The position numbers were made by a program, and so were the translations under genes. This document shows positions 21,380 to 29,730 of a DNA stretch of 64,000 nt, one piece after another (position 1 is the stretch's first letter; each line of letters opens with the position of its first letter). The notes beneath the pieces were generated by a model. The model was not told where the DNA came from and searched no databases. It worked only from the letters and a program-made list of their open reading frames with translations. The DNA is taken from the NCBI GenBank assembly GCA_028751875.1, contig CM054153.1, positions 22,419,730 through 22,483,729 of the forward strand. Reading direction: 5' to 3'. This DNA comes from Rapana venosa (lineage: Eukaryota > Mollusca > Gastropoda > Neogastropoda > Muricidae).

Positions 21380-22555
21380 AAATCCAAACTGCCTATAGTA
21401 TGGCAATCTATAATTCCTTCCTTTGCCTCCTTATTGGGCACACCGATTTTGTTTTGTTGCGTCGGTTTTCGTATTGAATATCAATAAGCCATTATCACAA
21501 GGCGCCAGATGTTGCAGAGAAGCTCCGTGAAAATCATTATTCTGTGTCGCTCTGACACTCTACGGCCTCAACGGCGGGTGGGGGGGGGGGAACCACAAAC
21601 AAAACTTATCCATCCTTCCACATATCTTCATCCCACCCCCCCGCCAAAAAAAAAAAAACCAACCACCAAAAACACCCCCCACACCTGTAGGACAAAAAAA
21701 ACAAACCCACAAACAACAGCAAAAACTTCGACAACCAACAAACACTGAACCATAAGCAAATACGCATAAACACACCTGCCTCTGCTCACGGTTCTATTTT
21801 TCATGGCAAAAATAATGGCTAATCGTCGCAAACTTTTATTCACAATTTAAACTCATCTACTTGATTAAACATACGGTAAGCCATACAACCAACGGACCGT
21901 TTCTGTCCATGTCTAAAGACGACAACAGCTATGGGAAAATCCCCTTGAACGGGCGTCTCTGTGACAGCTCAAACATGGGGTCGATCCCGGGCCATCAGAT
22001 TACGAGCGCAACACTCTGACCATCAAGCTATCCCATCCCTCCAAACAATCAAGAATAGAAGCTTTTCGGCGACTTTACTACTGCCTTCATCACAGAGTAT
22101 GAGCTGTCCATCTGACGCCCCCTTCCCTCCATACACACACAACACACACAAAAAGTGTTATCTCCATGGTGGGAAATCCCCTTGAAGGCAAAATGGACAA
22201 CTCAGGAGCAACTCAAAAATATTTCCGCTGGGACAATATATAATTTTCAACTCAACAATCCACTCAACTCCGCAACTCAAACCTGCGCCCTCACTTACCA
22301 TAACATCCCGAGTTTGATGCTATGACCCATTCGGCCATTTCACTCGATTTTTGTTGATCATATTAGAGTCCCAGCGGAGTTGTCCGATTTAGGGACTGTA
22401 TCAATCAATCACCACCTCCCAAGCAAGTCATCTCTGTCTAAATAGAGGGTTTTATATTACTTTGTAAGAATCAAGAATCTTACCTGAAAGTCATTGTGAA
22501 GTATGTCCGACCACAAAGCATTCCGCACGGCGTTTGCTTGAGGCTCCTTTTCCAT
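3908..22555 (-). CDS. PARP14-like protein (N-terminal part), multi-exon gene model
   Basis: Proposed exons, in order of transcription: 22484-22555 coding, 19755-19989, 13164-15280, 12023-12304, 8701-8982, 7090-7371, 5515-5793, 3908-3990, then off the window. Phases agree at every join: 0 after exon 1, 1 after exon 2, 1 through the array, 0 after the last. The large exon agrees only if its single-base deletion is discounted. The family assignment rests on an RRM-like exon followed by serial KH-like repeats. PARP14-type proteins are mono-ADP-ribosyltransferases linked in vertebrates to antiviral and cytokine signalling, with macro, WWE and catalytic domains further along. None of those is in this window, so catalytic function is not shown. 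An alternative is a KH-repeat protein that lacks a PARP domain, or a decaying paralogue. Confidence 0.55.
4136..4785 (+). mobile_element. 5'-truncated LINE fragment (C-terminal end of RT ORF)
   Basis: The plus strand encodes the conserved C-terminal segment of RT ORFs: ESTLLYGSEIWTLS, then HWLGHVVCMEDRRIPK, then STGRPQLRFKDECKRD. After a frame change it reads a zinc-finger-like DFICAFCHRDC with a following SHTRRC. Frame breaks near 4225 and 4595 show decay. It differs from LINE copy 1 in sequence and is a separate family. Confidence 0.8.
4862..5310. repeat. GT/AC microsatellites and poly-G in an imperfect inverted repeat
   Basis: A (GT)n tract (4862-4927) is followed by AC/GC-rich arms. The segment at about 4994-5035 (CTGGCACAAACACGC...) is a near reverse complement of about 5176-5217 (...GTGTTTGTGCCAG). 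The block around 5095-5145 (ATGCGATTGAAACATTCACA) is mirrored at about 5279-5312 beyond a run of more than 20 G. No gene is seen. Confidence 0.7.
5515..5793 (-). CDS. PARP14-like gene, array exon (last copy)
   Basis: Acceptor TTCACAG and donor GAAG before GTAAGCC flank 279 bases that are open in one frame (GLQSVQTEGENLAD through DNLHSSE). The exon enters after one base of a codon and leaves after one base, so it is symmetric (1-1) and can be added or skipped without changing frame. It lacks one codon (a glutamate in the EEE run) compared with the 282-base copies. The peptide is hydrophilic, rich in E, Q, T and S, with no recognisable fold, and is probably a disordered linker. Confidence 0.7.
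5839..6203 (+). mobile_element. Internally deleted non-autonomous LINE derivative with target-site duplication
   Basis: This 365 bp insertion interrupts the intron of the array unit. It is bounded by a 13 bp direct repeat, TATATCCATGACA, at 5826-5838 and 6204-6216, which occurs once in the other units. Its left part ends with a frame reading RTINVGTW, the usual start of an APE endonuclease. Its right part reads DRGLWRTVVGGLCSRGSD, a typical LINE ORF end. The whole middle is missing. It therefore looks like a 5'-plus-3' remnant moved by an autonomous LINE. Confidence 0.8.
6290..6395. repeat. Local triplication of AACGTTTGTAAACTGCACAT within one array unit
   Basis: The intron motif occurs once in other array units but three times here, separated by short CATCATAAG segments. 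This is a small tandem expansion specific to this unit. Confidence 0.85.
7090..7371 (-). CDS. PARP14-like gene, array exon (third copy)
   Basis: This 282-base symmetric exon (94 codons) has acceptor TTCACAG and donor GAAG before GTAAGCC. The frame is open: GIQSVQTEGENLADLANPTPG, through TTWKSQLSELEAR and DDEKYEDAQGESSPP, to DPQDNLHSSE. It differs from its siblings at only a few codons (for example GES where others have GGS), as expected for recent tandem duplication. Confidence 0.72.
7717..8191 (-). mobile_element. tRNA-headed SINE (family B) inserted in the array intron
   Basis: The neighbouring array units lack this segment. On the minus strand it starts with a tRNA-like head: A-box region GGTCTAGAGGTAACGCG, B-box-like CAGTTCGTACCCC. 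It ends with AGCGCTATATTAATTCCATA and an ATT repeat. A 4 bp AGTA flanks it (7713-7716 and 8192-8195). Related copies or pieces are seen at 24015-24260, 45350-45720 and 57130-57235. Confidence 0.85.
8701..8982 (-). CDS. PARP14-like gene, array exon (second copy)
   Basis: This 282-base symmetric 1-1 exon has the same splice sites as its siblings and an open frame. It carries NLAHLANPTPG where the 7090 copy has NLADLANPTPG, a variant shared with the 12023 copy. Confidence 0.72.
9522..11765 (+). mobile_element. 5'-truncated LINE copy 2 inserted in the array intron
   Basis: It belongs to the same family as LINE copy 1 and is very similar to it. It begins inside the endonuclease (GADIGSDHDL) and keeps a long RT frame from 9579 to about 11055, with GADNIPAELLK, AGFRAGRST, FIDFKKAFDRVW and the catalytic FADD at 10959-10970. 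A one-base deletion just after FADDIDLM (about 10983, relative to copy 1) and a small duplication near 11190-11215 break the frame. The C-terminal part (11160-11777) includes WFGHVTRHNTLPK. The 3' end is TGATGATGATGAC. It splits array sequence between CTGCCAGCTC and TGGCGGGTTTGAC, with no convincing target duplication. Confidence 0.93.
12023..12304 (-). CDS. PARP14-like gene, array exon (first free-standing copy)
   Basis: This 282-base symmetric exon has acceptor TTCACAG and donor GAAG before GTAAGCC, and an open frame ending EPSADPQDNLHSSE. It is the first exon after the large exon. A transcript that stays in frame through the large exon's last repeat would splice here in phase 1. Confidence 0.72.
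13164..15280 (-). CDS. Large KH-repeat exon of the PARP14-like gene
   Basis: The acceptor is CATCTCTGTGTCTCAG at 15281 and the donor GAAG before GTAAGCC at 13164. After the start DLLVPAHKELH the protein has about five consecutive segments of KH-like pattern (helix, V-D/E-x-hydrophobic strand, strand ending in G or S, helix). They run at roughly residues 260-320, 325-400, 405-465, 470-540 and 545-605 of the assembled protein. The first contains TRFFQHMCTKYPGVDFVCD. A Q/K/T-rich linker follows, then the array-type peptide. RRM followed by serial KH-like repeats is the N-terminal layout of PARP14. One C is missing around 13262-13266 relative to array copies, so the frame leaves the array peptide at DAQ and stops at about 13206-13208. 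Without the deletion, the exon would end in phase 1 like the others. Confidence 0.75.
15399..16480. other. Intron: AT-rich with GA/GGGA microsatellite
   Basis: This lies in the intron between the large exon and the RRM-like exon. It has a small (ACAC)n and GAAT repeat near 15560-15590 and a purine tract at 15948-16061 made of (GA)n passing into GGGA/GGGGGG units. No coding signal was found. Confidence 0.7.
16483..16577. repeat. (GA)n microsatellite
   Basis: The GA dinucleotide run is interrupted by AAGAGAGA steps. It gives long Arg-Glu frames that are not genes. Confidence 0.95.
17024..17095. repeat. (CT)n microsatellite
   Basis: A near-perfect CT run with two CCT interruptions, about 70 bp before the LINE fragment that follows. 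Confidence 0.95.
17165..17965 (+). mobile_element. 5'-truncated LINE 3' end (third LINE family)
   Basis: The plus strand encodes the C-terminus of an RT ORF from about 17173 to the stop at 17540: WHRLIYARFRLRTLGFN, then a zinc-binding CPMC...H...HC cluster, then KFIAEALKLRQLQLNICD. A 3' untranslated region of about 420 bp follows. It ends CAATAAATTGGTCAAAG with repeated GTCAAAG units and runs into a (CT)n tract. A second copy of the 3' UTR alone is at 27690-28128. Confidence 0.85.
17970..18050. repeat. (CT)n microsatellite directly after a LINE tail
   Basis: A CT run with occasional CCT and TTCT steps begins immediately after GCGTCAAAGCGT, the tail of the LINE. Confidence 0.95.
18052..18240 (+). 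mobile_element. SINE body fragment (family D), headless
   Basis: GCGAACGCACGCAGAGCATCTTG through CCGCATACACACGGGGACTGG and TATTCCATTATCCTCGATAT matches the body of the complete copy at 20013-20441. The tRNA head is missing. Confidence 0.8.
18440..18760. other. Unassigned intronic sequence
   Basis: A GC-balanced stretch with phrases such as GGCCTTTGGAGAACATCTCC and CACTTGGCCGAGAGAGTGG. It has no open frame of note and no second copy in the window. It may be a dispersed repeat, but this cannot be shown here. Confidence 0.4.
18930..19030 (-). mobile_element. tRNA-derived SINE head
   Basis: Read on the minus strand it has an A-box-like TAGACGAGTGGTTAAGACTGG and a near-canonical B box, GGTTCGAATCTC, spaced as in a tRNA gene. 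It is not a functional tRNA gene, because the arms do not close into a cloverleaf. Confidence 0.65.
19380..19735. repeat. Simple-sequence block: GGA/GAA, CAA and poly-C
   Basis: Degenerate GAGGAG/GAAGAA (19395-19470), AAC repeats (19470-19500), A-rich sequence and a C run of about 20 (19629-19650). It sits just downstream (minus strand) of the RRM-like exon, and the open frames here are low-complexity artefacts. Confidence 0.85.
19755..19989 (-). CDS. RRM-like exon of the PARP14-like gene
   Basis: The acceptor CTTGGCATGTCCAG opens the exon in phase 0. The donor GAAG before GTAAAGC closes it in phase 1, and the join to the large exon makes a GAT codon (D) in frame. The 78 residues run from PLPATVTARDRDVEIQYYVE through ALQRYFQRLCCG and AYLVTVSNYFRVVYT to ALLCYE. 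The pattern is strand, helix containing QRYFQ, strand, and a hydrophobic strand followed by a small helix. It resembles the N-terminal RRM-like domains of PARP10/PARP14 proteins, though distantly. A phase-1 acceptor 10 bases further in (CCCCTACCAG) is possible but does not match exon 1. Confidence 0.6.
20013..20441 (+). mobile_element. Complete tRNA-derived SINE (family D)
   Basis: The head has an A-box-like GGCAGGATGGTTAAGACG and a canonical B box, GGTTCGATTCC (about 20068-20078). A central body follows (GACTATAAACCGAGGCCCC, CGCATACACACGGGGACT), then the 3' tail TTACAGGATTCAGCGCTATATAAATTCCAT and an ATT repeat. It lies antisense to the PARP14-like gene, only about 23 bases from the acceptor of the RRM-like exon. 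Confidence 0.92.
21290..21375. repeat. (CT)n followed by (TA)n microsatellite
   Basis: About 58 bases of CT pass directly into about 24 bases of TA. Confidence 0.97.
21900..22350 (-). mobile_element. Two decayed tRNA-type SINE heads (family C)
   Basis: The segment 21935-22050 reads on the minus strand GGGATAGCTTGATGGTCAGAG (A-box region) and GGGATCGACCCC (B-box-like), followed by GGGATTTTCCC. A second, more diverged relative with the GAAATCCCCTTGAA landmark is at 22165-22350. Better copies are at 43150-43557 and 59265-59700. Confidence 0.6.
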
Positions 22556-22565
22556 GGTGGATGAT
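22484..22565 (-). CDS. First coding exon of the PARP14-like gene
   Basis: On the minus strand the start codon at 22555-22553 sits in an ideal Kozak context, CCACCATGG. The 24 codons (MEKEPQANAVRNALWSDILH, then NDFQ) end exactly in phase 0 at a strong donor, CAG before GTAAGA. An acceptor-like TTGTCTGGCAG lies 10 bases upstream of the ATG, so an untranslated or partly coding exon probably precedes it. The phase matches the acceptor of the RRM-like exon. There is no homology to lean on for so short a peptide, so the call rests on signals. Confidence 0.5.
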
Positions 22566-22753
22566 CTGCCAGACAAGGTGTACAACATAATTGTTATTCC
22601 CATTCCTGCAATCTGTCCCTTTTCTTTTGTCGTATTTGGGCATGTTTTCTGATACTATACTCCACGACTTTGGGATGACCTGTAGCATACTGCTTCCTTC
22701 ATCGCAGAGACTGAACTGTCTATCTGATGTACATTCCCTTGTCCCCCTTCCCT

Positions 22754-22790
<37 letters not shown>

Positions 22791-23059
22791 CAACACACAC
22801 ACACCCCCCGCCTCCTTCCAATCAAATAAACAAAACTATCCAACTATTCCCCACGGGGAGCCCTTTCCTTGCCAATGACATCCCCATACAGAAAATCTAA
22901 ATTCAAAAATTTTCTTTTCTATCACTCTCTTTGATTCTTGTCTTGTTCTTTGTTTATATTTTTTAGGATTTTCTAGCCCCCTTGCCCCACCCTTCTCTTT
23001 TTCCTTTTTTGGCACAAGGAGGTCAACGATATGATCGATGCAGTTAAGTTAATGGCAAC

Positions 23060-23130
23060 GCAAGGTGTTTTTGCTCATATAACAGACAACAATAGTTGCT
23101 GTCTGAGCGTTCGACGACGCCAAAGAAGAA
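23060..23130 (+). repeat. Dispersed repeat with TAGTTGCTGTCTGAGCGTTCGAC
   Basis: The phrase CAATAGTTGCTGTCTGAG and its flanks (upstream TTTTGCTCATA, downstream an AAGAAG-rich end) recur at 63790-63865 (plus) and about 26090-26165 (minus). The family was not identified. Confidence 0.6.
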
Positions 23131-23499
23131 GTGGAAGTTACCGGCAGCCACTGTACAAATGTAAACGCATACCGTAGTCCAACCTTTCAACAAGACTTGA
23201 CTTCTCCCTGAACTCCTGGAGGAGTCGTTGGGGGCACTGCGACTGATTTTTTTTCCAGGCAGGCAGTGTTTCCTAGATACGTTGAACCTGGCGAAGTCCA
23301 TCAGCTCACAGGCTGCAAGATGCATGGGTATGATTGTGTCATCCATTTCACCGGTCATGGCCAGGCTAGTCTTCTTGGAAAGGTAATGGGCTGTTAAAAT
23401 GCGAGAGCAAGATGTATTGCCTGCATTTTGCATACAGGATTTTAGTACAATCATAGTCGTATCCAAACTCGCAATTTTAAGGGGGAGTAGAGCACGGGT

Positions 23500-23662
23500 A
23501 TTCAACGTTAACTGAAGGGAGAAAACCCCTTCAAACCAACACCTCAGCGGAGACTCGAATCCCCCGCTATCAATTACTGTCAGATGACGAGTTTGAAGCT
23601 CTAACCCCTAGGCTACACCCCCCCCCCCCCCCCCCCCCCACCACACACACACACACACACTC
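23500..23662 (-). mobile_element. SINE head remnant (family C) followed by poly-C and (CA)n
   Basis: The head is like the 43150-43557 copy: GTTAACTGAAGGGAGAAAACCCC, then GACTCGAATCCCC, then CTAACCCCTAGGCTA. A run of about 22 C and a CA repeat follow. Confidence 0.55.
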
Positions 23663-24014
23663 CCAGCACTCCCACCCTGCCTCAAATCAGACACAGGAGC
23701 AAAGAATTTGGCCCTGGCTGAGAAATTAATAGTCTACCAGACCAGACCATGCAAATGATGCTGGGCAACCGCATCAAGAACCAGCTAAAGCGAAAGTAGC
23801 TTTGCCCACAGAAGCCTGAAGCTTCTCCGGCACCATGAGGACTATCCCTCTATGGTTAAACAATTTCTTTGCAGCCCTGGCAAACTATACGGTGCGTACT
23901 TGCGGTCTTGCAGGGATTCACTGATGTGGTTAGTGAGACACAGTGAATAGTCTGGCTGGTCCTCCACGGTATGTTGTACACGTGTGTACTGTATAGTTTT
24001 GTATTGTACAGTAC

Positions 24015-24260
24015 TTTTAATCACGGCCGATTTCTCTGCATGAAAATTCCTTCTGCTCTCCATGAGAAGAGCGCGTCTGTATGTATGTTTGTTTCCCGAT
24101 GGGAGTAGCTTTTTTTTTCCTACAGAATTTTGCCAGGGACAACTACCTTGTTGCTGTGGGTTCTTTTATGTGTGTTGAATGCCTGTTGTACACAGGGCAT
24201 CAGTTTATCGTCTCATCCAAATGACCAGCATTCACACCACCTCTTAAGGTCTAGTGAAGC
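24015..24260 (-). mobile_element. Internal fragment of SINE family B
   Basis: TTTTGCCAGGGACAACTACCTTGTTGC, GGGTTCTTTTATGTG and CAGTTTATCGTCTCATCC match the body of the 7717-8191 SINE. Both the head and the ATT tail are lost. Confidence 0.8.
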
Positions 24261-24689
24261 TGTTAATTTGGGTAACGCCTCACAATAACAAACTGTGCAA
24301 CTTACCAACCAGTTTAAACACAATCGTTTTTCATTTCACAGCCCTAGCCCTTCAAACGGGTTCAAACCAATGTGGTCACCACATAGTGGAAAAGTTGGCA
24401 CTATGACAAATTAAAACCAATAACAAAACTTAAATTATCTCAGCATTCGTTCTAAACTGGCAAAAACTGTCCAAGTCTCTCAAGAATTTAAATATGGTAG
24501 AGTCTGATGATGGATGTGTTAAAGAGCGGGTTATAAGGAAAGAGAAATTCACAAAAAAGACGATCCACCTCATCTTTACTGAAGAGACGATATCACAGCT
24601 CATCAATGAATATAACCTGGACGTGCAGCGAGCACTCTGCTGGAATTGAAATAACTTAGAGAACGAAAAAAACCCACACTTTTTTATCA

Positions 24690-25060
24690 TTAAAGAAAGA
24701 TTAACAACAAAGGAAAAAAAGAATGGACAAAAAAGTAGAAGAAGAAAGGAGAAAAAAGAACAAAAGAAAGAAAAAGGAAGAGATGGAGAAAACGAACTTG
24801 ACGTCTATACACAGCAAGAGTAGGCAGTATGACATAGAACTGTGCACACACACATTTGTCTTTTACTTTCGAACAGACATAACAAAAAAGAGACAAACAG
24901 AGAAAACTCACAAGCACAGGTACCATAAGACTGTTGATCAGTATAAGCCGAGCCGCAGAGTGACAGAGATGAAGTAAAAAAATTTTTTTAAAAACAAACA
25001 AAACAACAACCAAACAACAAAAAATCCGATATAAATAAGAACATACCTTCACTGCCTTCT
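24690..25060. other. A/AG-rich spacer with a weak donor-like site
   Basis: Mostly AAAGAAG-type low complexity. On the minus strand GGCAGTGAAG before GTATGTTC near 25047 resembles a donor, but no supporting acceptor or frame was found. Confidence 0.4.
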
Positions 25061-25376
25061 TGTACCTTAAAACTATTATAATGTTGTTGCTGATTAGCTA
25101 CTAGGCTTTCTTGCAACCATACACCCAGGTCAGCTGTTGCGACTGAGAAAGTGGCAATTTCGTTCAGCTACCTGCGGAAGATTGTGTGGCCGACGGAAAA
25201 CCCTGCAAACTAAGCTGTACGGCCCACGAGAGGAACTGGAAAGGACTTGCCACTATATCTCCCAAACGCATCTGACGGTGTAAAAAAAAAAAAACCAACA
25301 AGAGAAGAAGTTTAGCTACCCAACCGAATAATGTTCGTTCTTTTTGCCTCCTACGATCATTGTATTGACACATCAA

Positions 25377-25437
25377 TTTGTTAAAAGAAACGCTGTGGCA
25401 AACGACGATTTGTTAAAAGAAACGCTGTGGCAAACGA
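25377..25437. repeat. Tandem duplication, unit about 30 bp
   Basis: TTGTTAAAAGAAACGCTGTG followed by GCAAACGA occurs twice in direct succession. Confidence 0.95.
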
Positions 25438-25704
25438 GTTCGATTAGTATCGCTGTCCGGTGACGTCAACCTGATAAAATTGAATCAGGAAGTTGACACA
25501 CATGGACTCATGCACGCTGTATCCACGGGATGAAGGACAGATTGGATGGGCGTGTATGAGTGGTGATAATGATGTTTTTTTCGGAAATACTTACACAGGT
25601 AGTTTGATATCAATTCTAGTCGTCGATATGCTTCTTAATCATGTTTGTGTATACATACATGTCTGCGTGTCTGGTCATTTACCCGCCCACTTCTCGGCCT
25701 CTGT

Positions 25705-25746
25705 GTGCGTACGTGCGTGCGTGCGTGCGTGCGTGCGTGCGTGTTG

Positions 25747-25825
<79 letters not shown>

Positions 25826-25880
25826 CGCGGGTGTGCGTGTGGTGTGTGTGTGTGTGCTGTTGTTGTCGTTGTAGTGTGTG
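25705..25880. repeat. (GTGC)n/(GT)n/(GC)n microsatellite
   Basis: GCGT units pass into about 85 bases of GT, then GCGCGC and further GT. It yields Cys-Val frames that are not genes. Confidence 0.95.
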
Positions 25881-26454
25881 TATGAGTGTAATTCTATGTG
25901 CAAACATGTACGTGTTTCTAGAGTACTAGTGTATACTGTGTATGAGTGTGGTTCCCATAAACACCGCAAGCAGGCTACGTACTTATGTCCCTGTCCGCGT
26001 GAAGCACAAACATACACAGTGTGCTGTCCCAGGTAGCGGACAAGAACTGAAAATGGGATGCCAATACTGTCAATGATAACAGATTCCTCCTCTTCTTCAT
26101 CGAACGCTCAGACAGCAATTGTTATTGTCTGTTGTATGAACGAAAATGCGTCACACTGCTGTGAAGCGCCTGACAAGTCCGGCCCGGCGCATACGACTTC
26201 GGATAAGATTTTTTTTTTGTCTTTCTGGGGGAAAAAGCAGGAGAAGACAAAGAAGACAGGAAATGCACATAAAGAAGGTGACGGGAAGAAAAGGAACGAG
26301 GCAGAAGCAAAGAGAGTGATAGAAAATACATTTTCTGGCACAGAATTTTCAGAATGTGGGGATGCTTTTTTTTGTTAACTGACAGGCTCCTGCAATCAAT
26401 CCCCACGGGGGAGGATGACAGACAATGCTGATGGTAATAATGTATATTGCTATT

Positions 26455-27095
26455 ATCTTAACACTCACAACAGCGTCAACACTACTACTGTTACTACTAC
26501 TACCACCGTTGCGTCTTCTCTCATGTCCCCCCTACGTCCTTTGGGACACGAGACTGAGTGAGTGAGTGGGTGAGTAGTAGCAGGAGCAACGGTATCTTTT
26601 TCCATGCTTCACGATCCTGTGTGGCTAGTAAAAGGTGTTGCAGGGGTTGGGCGGTCCAGTCTTGGCTATTACTAAACTACTGGTGAAGCCGCTCAGCTGC
26701 CACTACTGTTGCTCCTACTACTACTGCTAATACAGTACTACTACTACTGCTGCTGCCGCTATTACTGTTACAGTTACCTCTCCTAATGGTGCCGCGGCTA
26801 AGCTGCTCCTGCTGCTGCTTCTACGATGTGACGACGACGGACGAGAGTTACTACTACTGCTGCTCCCCTTAGCACTAGTCCTAGTGTATAGCTGCTGTTG
26901 CTACTTCTTCTTGTACAACTACTTCTGCCATCACCGCCACACCTATTACTATTCTATTACTGATTGCTGCTGATACTACTTCTGCTACTACTTTTGATAA
27001 TATTTCTTTTAGGCCTACTGCTGCTGCTGCTACTACAATGATGACCGATGACGAATGTTACTGCTCCTACTCCTGCTTCTACTGCTGTTGACAGC
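26455..27095. repeat. Degenerate trinucleotide-rich tract (CTA/CTG/TAC)
   Basis: For about 640 bases the sequence is dominated by ACTACTACTG, GCTGCTGC and TTACTACTAC phrases with many substitutions. It looks like an ancient, heavily mutated CTA/CTG triplet expansion. It has no long frame and no splice signals of note. Confidence 0.75.
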
Positions 27096-27107
27096 ATGTA
27101 TCAGGTA

Positions 27108-27152
27108 CACCCCCCCCCCCTCCCTCCAGTCACTGCCCCCCCCCCCCTCCCC
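27108..27152. repeat. Poly-C runs
   Basis: Two C runs are separated by TCCCTCCAGTCACTG. A purine counterpart (GGGGGTGGGGGGG) lies at 27385-27413. Confidence 0.9.
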
Positions 27153-27589
27153 GGCAAGCGTTTAATGGGGAATGCAAACAACTGAAAAACAAACACCAAT
27201 TGACTTACGATACAACTTAATTTGGAACTGATAGACGCTTACGTGTCCACTAAATGCCACTGATAAAGGACAAGAGTAGGTAAGACGTCGATTATGCTAA
27301 TGAAATCAATACTAAAAATCCAACAAGGCTACTAAAAGTAACTATACACGAGAGCAGGTAAATGTAAAAAATGGAAAAAAGAGAGGGGGTGGGGGGGTGG
27401 GGGGGGGGGGGGGAGAAGATCGTAGTACGTGTACCATCTGTAAACTTCTTTGAAAAGGTGATCACGTATAAACGGCAAATCAAACAATACGTGTGTTCAT
27501 GTCTGTACATGTTACAAGGTACCTATCTTCTTTTCAGAAAAGGAACTTTGATAGCAGCTGCTATTCCTAAAAAAAAAACCCACACCCAT

Positions 27590-27674
27590 TACACACACAC
27601 ACACACACACGCACACACACACACACACACACCACACACACACCACACACACACACAACTCTCTCTCTCTCTAA
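27590..27674. repeat. (CA)n/(CT)n microsatellite
   Basis: CA runs are interrupted by ACCACAC and followed by CTCTCTCTCT, ending just before a LINE 3' end. Confidence 0.95.
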
Positions 27675-27689
27675 GATCATTTAGTTTAA

Positions 27690-28128
27690 CATTTGTGACT
27701 AAACTAAAGTAACATTTATATTATGTAAACTCCAGCATTGTGTGACACACCTAAAGAAACATTTATAATTACGCTGTAGTCTCCAGCAAGAATATTTATT
27801 GAAAATTTCACATACAATTTCATTGGATGGTCTAATATAGCATTCTAGAATGTTCTTTTTATTATTTTAGTTATTGCTTATTGGTTCCTGCTGTTCATCC
27901 TTGTTAATACTTTGTGTTCAGTTTGAAACAGAGTTTACGTCAGAGCTTAAAGTCGTATCCGTTCATAGAGAGCTATTTTTTAATTTTTTTTTTCATTACG
28001 TTAAATGCATCATGTAATTTTTTTTGTATTTATTTGTATTTACAAAAGAAAGTCGTATATAACCCCCCTTGTCAATAGGCCACATTGGGCAATGACAATA
28101 AATTGGTCAAAGCGTCTCTAAGATCTTG
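27690..28128 (+). mobile_element. LINE 3' UTR copy (same family as 17165-17965)
   Basis: From ACATTTGTGACTAAACTAAAG to AATAAATTGGTCAAAGCGTC it follows the 17525-17960 sequence almost base for base. It is severely 5'-truncated and contains only the end of the stop-codon region and the 3' UTR. Confidence 0.92.
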
Positions 28129-28189
28129 AATACTGAAAAGTAAAGAAAGATGTTGGGTCATTTTGGTAGTGTTCAGTGCCTATTCTTAG

Positions 28190-28855
28190 GTAACATACGC
28201 AGGACACGACCTCGTAAGCCCCATACTGGCGACAGTATTAGTTCAAATCGCGGAGCCACACTGAGTGAGATGCCCAACCGAGGTGGCGACCGTCACAACG
28301 TCTGACTAACGACCCTCTCATGTGAACCTCCAACCCCAAAGGCTTTGACACAGACTCACCACAGGCGCAGAAGTGAATGGTAAAAACGAAACTGAGGTCA
28401 CCAGAGACCGGGAGCTACCGGTGATGACAGCATCCAGGCTGAGCAGCCAAGGACCGCCGGATCAGGGACAATTATCTTTTATTGCGTGATGATCGATGGC
28501 GAAGAGGATGGTTTAACGATGCTACTGTGGTAGTACATGCGCTTTGAGACAACTTGACAGGGTTGTACTTTATGCTTCCTATCATAACATAAACCGGCGT
28601 CAACCGGACCCAAGAGAGACAGAATCTGCAATGCTGATCAGGTTGTTTGAGCAACACTCAAAATCGCATCCGTAAAGTGGTTGAAGCTCTACTCTGTAGT
28701 CCCAGTTTTCCCAATGAGTCCATAGCAAATTCACTCCAGGTAGGAGTCCGCTTGAGTCCAACAAATTTCTATGATTCTTATAGGATTCGACCTCGTGACC
28801 TTCTAGTCTGAAACCCAAGGCACTAACCACTACGCTAAAGCAGCTGGTCATCAAT
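28190..28855 (-). mobile_element. Long tRNA-derived SINE (family E)
   Basis: On the minus strand it begins CAGCTGCTTTAGCGTAGTGG (A-box region) and has a B box, GGTCGAATCC, about 45 bases later. A body of about 600 bp follows. Related full copies are at 49150-49803 (minus) and 55169-55770 (plus). Body landmarks include AACTTGACAGGGTTGTA and CTCTGTAGTCCCAGTTTTCC. Confidence 0.85.
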
Positions 28856-28859
28856 AGTG

Positions 28860-29720
28860 CATTGTGGCAACTATGTTATCCCTATGATATCAACCCCCAC
28901 CCCCTCACAAATTAGAAAACCAAAAGCAATAGCACTAGAACTCGCGAAATGTAATACGAAAAGTTATTTCAGAGGGAAAAAAGCCATGCTTATTGGAAAA
29001 AACAAAAGAAAGGAGGAGGAGAGGAGGGTTTTACCCCCAACCCAACCCTTCAAACAACATCAATAACAAGTAAAGAACAAAAACCAAGCATACAAGTAAT
29101 ATTACACTAACAACAAACAACAAGAAACTATATCAAAACAAGCTTATAATATTAAACATGCTGTCAAAGCTCATCAGACAAGAATTGCTGACCTCAAGAT
29201 TGGGGTGAAGCACTTCAGATAGGGTGTAATAGGCCTATCACCAGCTGTAATTGGTATGGCTACATCCCACAGAGATGGTCTGATAACAAGAGAAAAGTCA
29301 ATTTAACCTTAGGGCACTTCGTGACAATTTCGGCCAATGCAGGCAGTTTTCTTACGTTAAGCCCTATAGCTGGTTCCGACTGGTAGGTGCAGCCTTTGAG
29401 AATATTTTTAGATCAGATTGTACAACTGACCGATCAGGAAGAGACCGTTTCGGTGTTACCTTACGAATATTCATCGGGAATGATTCGAATCATCCCAAAG
29501 CTTATTGTGATAAATGCGCCCTACCCACAAGCAATTTCATCCAAGTTGTGAACTCAATTTCGCACAAAACAGAGTAACACTAAGTGTTTGAACGAAACTG
29601 AACTGAAGCAGGTTCATTATCTGCAGATTTTAAACAAACTTGAAAGTGTCCTTTTGTTTCTCCTTTAAAACTGGTCGAGTGCTTTGATTGGTAGGCCTAC
29701 GGCCACAAACCACAGAGATG
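28860..29720. other. Spacer without recognised gene
   Basis: A-rich (28970-29160), then ordinary sequence. CACAGAGATGGTCTGATA occurs at 29269 and again at 29711, so part of this stretch may be an old duplicated or mobile segment. No coding evidence was found. Confidence 0.4.
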
Positions 29721-29730
29721 GTCTGATATG

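Noticed and set aside
23044..23505. 153-codon minus-strand frame, considered as an extra PARP14-like exon
   Set aside because: It has no family pattern, overlaps a dispersed repeat and a SINE remnant, and lacks convincing splice sites in matching phase.
25641..25929. Cys/Val- and His/Thr-repeat proteins over GT/AC tracts (also at 4868, 30436, 34964, 35890, 37700 and 40402)
   Set aside because: Translation of dinucleotide repeats gives such frames in every reading. There is no independent gene evidence.
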